Of a stretch of DNA of 64,000 nt, positions 58,004 through 64,000 are shown piece by piece. Within the stretch, counting starts at the first letter, position 1. Every line of letters starts with the position of its first letter. Source of the stretch: Stenopsyche tienmushanensis (lineage: Eukaryota > Arthropoda > Insecta > Trichoptera > Stenopsychidae); the NCBI GenBank assembly GCA_008973525.1, contig WACJ01000115.1, positions 434,001 through 498,000 on the forward strand, in the 5' to 3' direction. The position numbers and the translations under genes were made by a program. The notes under the pieces are model-generated. The model made no database searches. It saw only the letters and a program-made list of their open reading frames with translations, and was not told where the DNA came from.

Positions 58004-58306
58004 GGCTTTAACGTTTTTCTGCAATTGCTTCATAATTAGCCATGCAAATATCAAGTGTTCAATAAGCCTCGCTCAAACTATATCCCAAAACACATCATAT
58101 ACTGCTTATCATCTGTATGCTTATTGAATTATATGTGTAGAAACGTACGCTCTCAGCCACTTCATTTGAATAAATGACCCCACATCATATTTTAGTCAAC
58201 ATATGGATTGCATTAATGATAAATGCCTTCTGGGCACTTGTCATTAGTATCAGTACGGCCTTCTCTGAATGCTTAGACGTCGGACTAATAACTCAATCAT
58301 CTAGGG

Positions 58307-59635
58307 CAGAGCTGTTAAACTTGCGGCCCGCGGACCGTAAGTTTTTATGATGCGTGGCACGACAATGGGTCAACATATATTTTATTGTATTTATGACTTT
58401 CTACCAAAATAAAATCAACCCCTGTCAAATTTATCTTCTGTAGCTACAGATGGTGCTACTTAAACGTCTCTAAAAAAAGAGCTTCGTGGCATTACTACAA
58501 AAAAAGGCGAAATTTTTAGCGGATCCAAATGTCACAATATACATAAATAAGTACTATATACGAAGGTAATTAACATGGAAAACTTGTTTTCATATGTCAA
58601 AAAATTTATCAATTTTCGCGAGATACGTTGGTTATCTTGCTACAAGATTCTCAAAAAATCTAGGATTTATAAAATTGAAGAATTTGCCAGTTTTTAATAA
58701 CAAAAAATCAAGACACAAGACTATTTTCTGATCCAACACTGTTGCAAGATTTATCCTTCGTAGTTGATAAAACAAAACATGATCATTACGAACTTGTGTG
58801 ACAGAATTAAGGCATTCAAATGTAAGCTGGTTTTTTGGAAAACCCAGTTGAAAATCGAAAATTTAACGCACTTTTCGACATGCGACATGATTTAATTCTT
58901 TGGGTGACAAAATGTCTTTGTTTACATCAATTTTTTCAATAAATATAAAAACAGTACCTAATCATATACAAATAAAATTCAGTGCGATTCATATTGAAAG
59001 CAAAAATGATTGAAGTTGGCGTTCCTGAATTTTACAGATATTTACCAGTCAGATTTGAAAACACACAAAGGTTCGCATTTGAAATAGTTTTATCGGTTTG
59101 AAATACTTATCGGTGCGAGCAGTTATTTGCGCTTATGAAAAGAAGCGTCTCCAGCCTGATCCAGTATAAACCATGGTCATCTTGGGTCAGTTTTGAATGT
59201 AATCACTGCTAACAGTAATGCTTCTGAATTAGAAAAGATACCAAGTGTGTTGAAGAAAACATTAAATTGTCTTTTTTATTACCGTACCAGTAATGGATTT
59301 ACCTCTAAATGCAGAAAACGCGCGCTTTGATATCACGCAATTCAAAAGATCTGTAAAAGTCTTCAAATTATAGGTTCATCATTCATATATAGAAATTGTG
59401 GTTGGAATATAATCAACTGAAAAACTAGTCACGTAATAGTGAAATCGTAATAGAAATCTGCGCTTATCGAAAGTCGAATGGGTCCAAAAGACCTCCAATT
59501 TACTAATACCTACACAATTTACTTATACTTATATTTATAATTTACCTACACTTCTATGAAATTTTGCTTCTTTTTAATGATCCGCCCGAATTTATTTTAT
59601 TTAAATTTGACTCACCTTTGAGTTTAAAAGCTCTG
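58307..59635 (+). mobile_element. hAT element with TIRs and 8-bp target duplication
   Basis: The left end CAGAGCTGTTAAACTTGCGG matches the reverse complement of the right end, CAGAGCTTTTAAACTCAAAG. The flanks ATCTAGGG (58299-58306) and ATCTAGAG (59636-59643) agree at 7 of 8 bases, the hAT signature. Inside, the plus strand reads DRIKAFKCKLVFWKTQLKIE then NLTHFSTCDMI, and later YRCEQLFALMKRSVSSL, a form of the hAT C-terminal C-E-x-x-F-S-x-M-K block. Stops and frameshifts are frequent and the N-terminal half is largely missing. At 1329 bp it is an inactive, shortened copy, close to the GTF2I-repeat-domain-2-like group as I recall it. Confidence 0.8.
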
Positions 59636-59740
59636 ATCTAGAGCAGCGACTCTTCATGTCATGTCAGAATGATGGTAATAGTCCAATTCAAAACCTCTAT
59701 TCTATAAATATAGGTATTTTTTTATCTAGGATAAAGTATT

Positions 59741-59845
59741 TTTATCTTTTCTTAAATAAATAAAATTCTTTGGCCTTCAAATGATTTTTTATATTGAACA
59801 AATGGACTTATTAGTAATTTTTGATCGATATGATGAAATTCAATT
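59741..59845 (+). repeat. fragment of the 39/56-kb hAT family
   Basis: TATTTTTATCTTTTCTTAAA through GGACTTATTAGTAATTTTTG is the reverse complement of about 56020-56120 in copy 2. It is thus a third, partial copy, in the opposite orientation to copies 1 and 2. Confidence 0.65.
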
Positions 59846-60355
59846 TCAAAATGCTTTTAAACAATCGTCAACGTCACGTTGAATCGATATAATGAAATAG
59901 TAAAGAATTCCTTGGAACTGTGGTGTAGAATAATATTAAGCTACTGATATGATGTGTCAATAGCTGCTTATAATAAATATTACGTGTACTTAATATTGCA
60001 ATGCTTTGATAGTTGCAATACTTCAATCAAGTTCCCGTGCTACAACTTTAGCCACGTCTATCGAAGTTCTAGCCACCTTGCATCGAAGGTAGACGATGTT
60101 TATAATATTTAACAATTCGAAGGATGATTTTGGGATCGAACAAAATCTATTCAAATATTCAATGAAAATAGAATGCTGAAGTGAATCGAAAAATCGTCCA
60201 ATAATTTTTAAATTTTAGTTCCTGAATGTCATTCCTTGAACTTTCAACTTTTTGAGCGCTTGTAATAAGAAAAGTTCTGACCGATTAAGTCAATGGACTT
60301 TTGTAATACTGACGACGCTCTCTAATTTAGAACTGAGTGCTCGGAAAACATTTCT

Positions 60356-60832
60356 TTGGAATGTACTCCTCGAAACTTATCTCCAAAGTATGCAATAGAG
60401 TTTTGTCTCGCCAAAACCGCTATTTTATGCGAGGTAACAAAGTGTCCCAATGAAAAGTGCTTCCGACTTTGTACAGCGTTATCCAACGTTGACTATCATA
60501 GTTCAATTATTTTCTTCAAGGAAGCATTATTCGTTTACCTCTTACATTTAGTATTATCGCCATCCATTAACGCAAAGAGATATTTTCTCGAAATGCCTTT
60601 GTTTCAATCCTACGAGAAAATTTATCGATGGCGCGTCAGAAAATTAATTACATTTCAAATGCACAAATATCATGACGGGTTGCTAAATGTAATACGTACA
60701 TACAAAAAGATCAGATACGAGAAAAATAAGCAGGGCTTAAACATTGAAATCGTATTTTACGGCCAAATCTTAAATTATAGAATTTGTCATATAAAGCTTG
60801 CACGCAGTATGAAATGTATCAATGCTGGTTAG
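60356..60832 (+). CDS. unrecognised 158-codon open frame
   Basis: The longest open frame outside the LTR element. It begins at a non-ATG codon; the first ATG is at 60593, which would leave 79 residues (MPLFQSYEKIYRWRVRKLIT ...). The upstream part includes CEVTKCPNEKCFRLCTALSN. It is less AT-rich than its surroundings. No motif or family was recognised. It lies between a hAT-family fragment (59741-59845) and a CCCGGG motif pair (60884-60905), so it may belong to an insertion within, or an internal part of, that element. Confidence 0.25.
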   Translation: MECTPRNLSPKYAIEFCLAKTAILCEVTKCPNEKCFRLCTALSNVDYHSSIIFFKEALFVYLLHLVLSPSINAKRYFLEMPLFQSYEKIYRWRVRKLITFQMHKYHDGLLNVIRTYKKIRYEKNKQGLNIEIVFYGQILNYRICHIKLARSMKCINAG

Positions 60833-60879
60833 GGACTCATGATGTCTCAGCTTTTTAAAAGTCCCTATGATTATGATAA

Positions 60880-60912
60880 TTTCAAAGTCCCGGGACTTCC
60901 CGGGACTAGAAA
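60880..60912. repeat. CCCGGG subterminal motif
   Basis: AGTCCCGGGACTTCCCGGGA followed by CTAG repeats the CCCGGG-containing motif found at the ends of the hAT derivatives at 39 and 56 kb. The first ten bases, AGTCCCGGGACT, are palindromic. Confidence 0.5.
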
Positions 60913-60925
60913 CTTTTATTTTCTT

Positions 60926-62084
60926 TTCAATTATGTATAGATTTTTTAAAGTAAATATTTATATGTGTTTCTCGAAGCTTTTTCCTCTTCAAAAAATGAA
61001 TTATTAGTGGTTGGAATATTTTAATTATTTTCGCACTGTTTGAACATTCCGCATCTGTAATGACTTCTTCGTGTTTTTATTCAAAAAAATCCGATGTACC
61101 CTTTAAATAATATGTCAATAAAATCCATTCAATATTGAATTATTTGTCGATATTATTGTACAATTTTCGAAATTTCATTGCATTTATACTGTTGGACTTA
61201 CCTTCAACACAGTGCCTATTGTCTTTTATCTTGAAAAGAGAATTGTATTACACTACTCATTGAATTCCGATGTAACTCGATACAAATTGCACATTTCAAG
61301 TATTAATTAACAACAATTGAAGCGACGGCGTATAATCTTACAGCATAATTGTAAGTCTACGGCGTTCAAGTAAAACGATATTCTTCGAAATATATTGAGA
61401 ATCTTTTGAACCGATTCAATTCGATTCAAATAACATACGATTTTCATTTAATGTTTTCACCGCCCCTTTATAAGCTCCCACTTGATTCCGTTTAAAATGG
61501 GTTTAAAAATATGTTTCACTTAAAAATTAATTTAATTTGATATTTTTTTACATTCTACATTTTCTACATTTTTACAACTCCATGGATCGTGTATTAAAAT
61601 TGTATTTAGAAATCAATATCAAAATATTATTTTAAAGTATTATATTAAATGATACAAACGTGATGACATTATTAAGTATGAAAAATATGTGATAGAAATA
61701 TCGCTGTAAAAATGTGTTGATATAGTGAAATGTTTGCATTCAAATATTTCCTACACGAATACATTTAAGAATTCTGCAGCGGATGCAATAACGAAATTGA
61801 CATTTCTCAGAGCGGGCGGAAATGGTTACGGATGTGAAGCTTCGAGAACCATTCAAAAGCTAGTAGGGAGTTGAATACGATTTTAAAAGAGGTGTGGGGG
61901 GGCTAGCTTAGTCAATTTGATTTTGAATTCGATTTTGAGCTGAGAATTTGGGTGAATTTCAAGTAAGCTCGTCTTTGAATTTGAGTCACGTAATTCATTT
62001 GGAGATGGGGTTCGGTCTGAAATCCCTTGGAAGCTCTGCCTACGCCTCGTAACCGCAGCCAATCTCAAGTGAAACATCTGATCT
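60926..62084. other. unassigned stretch
   Basis: Mostly AT-rich. A less AT-rich patch at 61800-62080 has an open minus frame (61883-62077) without a recognised motif. Confidence 0.35.
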
Positions 62085-62300
62085 TTGAATGTCTCGCCCC
62101 CTATCTATTGAATCCTTCTGACAACTGATGTCACGGCTGCCGTGGGTCTGGAATATCTCGCCTAGAGGATGCCGTTTCCAAATAATCCTATTCTTACTTT
62201 ACCCCGTGTGGAAGGCAATGGGAAACCACTATATTAAATTCTTTCCCTAGTAAGATCTCCTATGGAAATCCCCTATATCCGACATCGAATTTGACACATT
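62085..62300 (+). repeat. possible LINE/SINE 3'-end fragment
   Basis: GTGGAAGGCAATGGGAAACC followed by ACTATATTAA and a TTTCCCTAGTAAGA block resembles a 3'-terminal segment seen in RTE-type LINEs and their SINEs. That similarity is from memory and unchecked. No reverse transcriptase is present. Confidence 0.25.
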
Positions 62301-62339
62301 AAGATTCATGCTTTGATGGACGTCATAAGGAAGAATGGA

Positions 62340-62406
62340 ATCATTCCAAAAAAAGAGCCCAATGCACCCACTGTCCAAAACAGTCAAACACAACTGGACT
62401 AGCGAG
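62340..62406 (+). pseudogene. BED-type zinc finger remnant
   Basis: The plus strand reads KKRAQCTHCPKQSNTTGLAR then HL and a stop. C-x2-C followed by T-x-G-L-x-R-H-L is the core of BED fingers at the N-terminus of hAT transposases. Only this short piece remains. Confidence 0.5.
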
Positions 62407-63640
62407 ACATCTTTAAAAATAATGCACTCTATAGCATTAAAAAATATTCAATAAGTTCGTAGAAGAATATTCATAATGGATATTTTTTCTTCTGAAAACT
62501 AAACATAGTTTTTGATCACTCTGTGTATTGGAATCTTACTCAAGTTGGTTAAGATAGTTGTAATAAATCTTTATAAGGCAACTAATGTAAAAAAAACGCG
62601 TAATAATATTTAAATCAACGTTAGCAAAAAGCGAGAATTCATTTAAAGTTACTTCCCACCCGTAACCATTACACGAACATATAAATATGCTTCCCGCAAG
62701 TGATGCGTTAAGATTCTCATTATAGATGAAAACATTCGATCACAAAAGAAATATAAATGTGAAAAAGTATCAAGAAACATGATAAATAAGTACATTGATA
62801 CAAATTTACATCTAAAAGTAAGCAATTGATATAAAATACGAAAGATTGGAAAAGGGACACAGTTAGCAAAAACCATCCAAAAATTTATTTATCTACTTTT
62901 AACTTACAAGCGGTCAAAAATATCAGTTGTCAATAGTTATAGCGTATTTAAAAAAATAAGTTATTACTTTAGCGATGATGAATACACTAACTTTTACCTT
63001 TCCTACCTTCGGGATGGTGCAGCACCTTGACTTCCAATGTAACAAGCCATTATAACTTCATTGTCTGCAGATTTTTCTGTCTGTTTTTATGGTCACTTTC
63101 CGACTTATATCCACGGAAAAGTACTTTTTTCTTTTTAAAACAATTTAATTCTATTATATTTACAAACGTAACACGATTGTAGAATATAAAGAAAAAAAAA
63201 GAAAACAGAAAGCAATCATGGTTTTTCTCTCAAATCGTTTTGAATTTTTCTCTGATCATTCTATCAAAAATAAATTCATTCTTTAAATATTTGGGATTAA
63301 TACAAAATCGATTGAAACGTATCATTGTCAACGAGCTTGATTTTATCATTTTTGTATTTAAATATACAGTTTAATATAGAATGATTAAATAAAACAGCGC
63401 TTGGAAAGCAATGTGATCTAGTTTTAATGGGTAATAATAGTATTTCAATACGATGAATATTCCAAAATGCAAACTAATACCACATGTGCAGAAATAAATT
63501 TAATCATTTTTAATGTAATTATTTTTTGATCAATTAATTAACGATGAAATTTATTGGAAATATCAGAATTTAATTCATTGTTTGTAAAAACAACATAAAT
63601 ACTTTTAATTTTATTGAATTGTAATATATGTTCCATAGAC
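62407..63640. other. unassigned AT-rich stretch
   Basis: No gene or repeat recognised. Confidence 0.4.
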
Positions 63641-64000
63641 CAGTGCTCCCTAATCGGTGGTCCGCGGCCCGGTACTGAGCCAAGAAATTCGCTCTGCAAA
63701 AATATTAAATCATAACACCTCCATGCAGAAGTCAGGTGGCTATCGAGAGAAAAGGTTCTTTCGCGTGTCTTTGCATTAAGGGAAGAACAATAACATGGGG
63801 ACCCACCTCTGACGGGCTGTCTGTGTTTGTCCTGCTATTATGGAGCATGTCAGCCTATTCGCAAAGTGTACAGCATGGGGCAAAACCATAAATTTTAAAT
63901 TCCAAGTCCGCAAGGACACGCCCATCCTCCACTTCTTGCGGTCATTTGCGCTCTGAGCGCAGGGGGAAGTTACTTAACGATTCTAATTTAACTTTGAAAT
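63641..64000 (+). mobile_element. hAT-type element start, runs off the window
   Basis: CAGTGCTCCCTAATCGGTGG then TCCGCGGCCCGG is a typical hAT end (CAGTG...GGCCGCGGCCC form). The following 300 bases are GC-richer. 63835-63965 matches the repeat at 41895-42055. A palindrome GCGCTCTGAGCGC is at about 63950. No transposase is seen before the window ends, so the coding part, if any, lies beyond. Confidence 0.55.

Noticed and set aside
1..64000. Prokaryotic systems such as operons, CRISPR arrays, toxin-antitoxin pairs or phage genes
   Set aside because: No spaced identical repeats, no gene clusters and no prokaryotic motifs; all recognisable coding is from eukaryotic transposons.

Overview
This window looks like non-coding, transposon-filled chromosomal DNA from an arthropod, most likely an insect. 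The base composition is very AT-rich. Open frames are short and broken on both strands. The recognisable coding fragments belong to eukaryotic transposons: mariner, Tc1, hAT, R1/Jockey-type LINEs and an LTR retrotransposon. I see no operon, no ribosome-binding-site pattern and no prokaryotic gene. The order and species cannot be told from the sequence. No host gene is identified with confidence; a GC-rich first-exon candidate near 17.6 kb is the best lead.

Layout. 0-12.4 kb: a tRNA-derived SINE copy, broken mariner copies (one with both terminal repeats and a TA duplication at 7191-8039), a perfect 38-bp hairpin at 5853-5890, a degraded transposon-protein region at 9.6-10.8 kb and a 155-bp mariner-type MITE at 12266-12420. 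12.4-23.5 kb: mostly unassigned AT-rich DNA, with the exon candidate at 17567-17745, a full SINE copy at 18.6 kb, a strand-biased C-rich minisatellite at 18.8-19.2 kb, a diverged tandem motif at 19.4-19.7 kb and a mariner relic at 23.0-23.3 kb. 23515-28178: an LTR retrotransposon, the only intact-looking element. Its 661-bp LTRs look identical, it has a 4-bp target duplication, PBS and PPT, and it carries one long Gag-like ORF on the minus strand with no pol. 28-38 kb: a nearly full-length but broken mariner, an R1-like reverse-transcriptase piece, a LINE with a FADD box, a Jockey/CR1-type LINE 3' end and a partial LTR-like segment. 39-51 kb: a hAT deletion derivative abutted by half a mariner, other dispersed repeats including an inverted pair, a deleted Jockey copy and a second copy of the FADD-box LINE. 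53-64 kb: a Tc1 relic, the second hAT derivative, an inverted repeat partner of the 2.8-3.6 kb segment, a GC-rich island near 57.9 kb, a 1.3-kb hAT element with a near-perfect 8-bp target duplication and several hAT-type termini.

The elements do not form a pathway. They record repeated waves of insertion and decay. Mariner and hAT copies carry stops, frameshifts and internal deletions. The LTR element is recent and could move only with enzymes supplied by another element. Many open frames in the LTR element and the C-rich tract are by-products of tandem repetition in multiples of three or nine bases. Assignments were made by reading motifs by eye, without database searches; percentages of identity are not given because none were computed.
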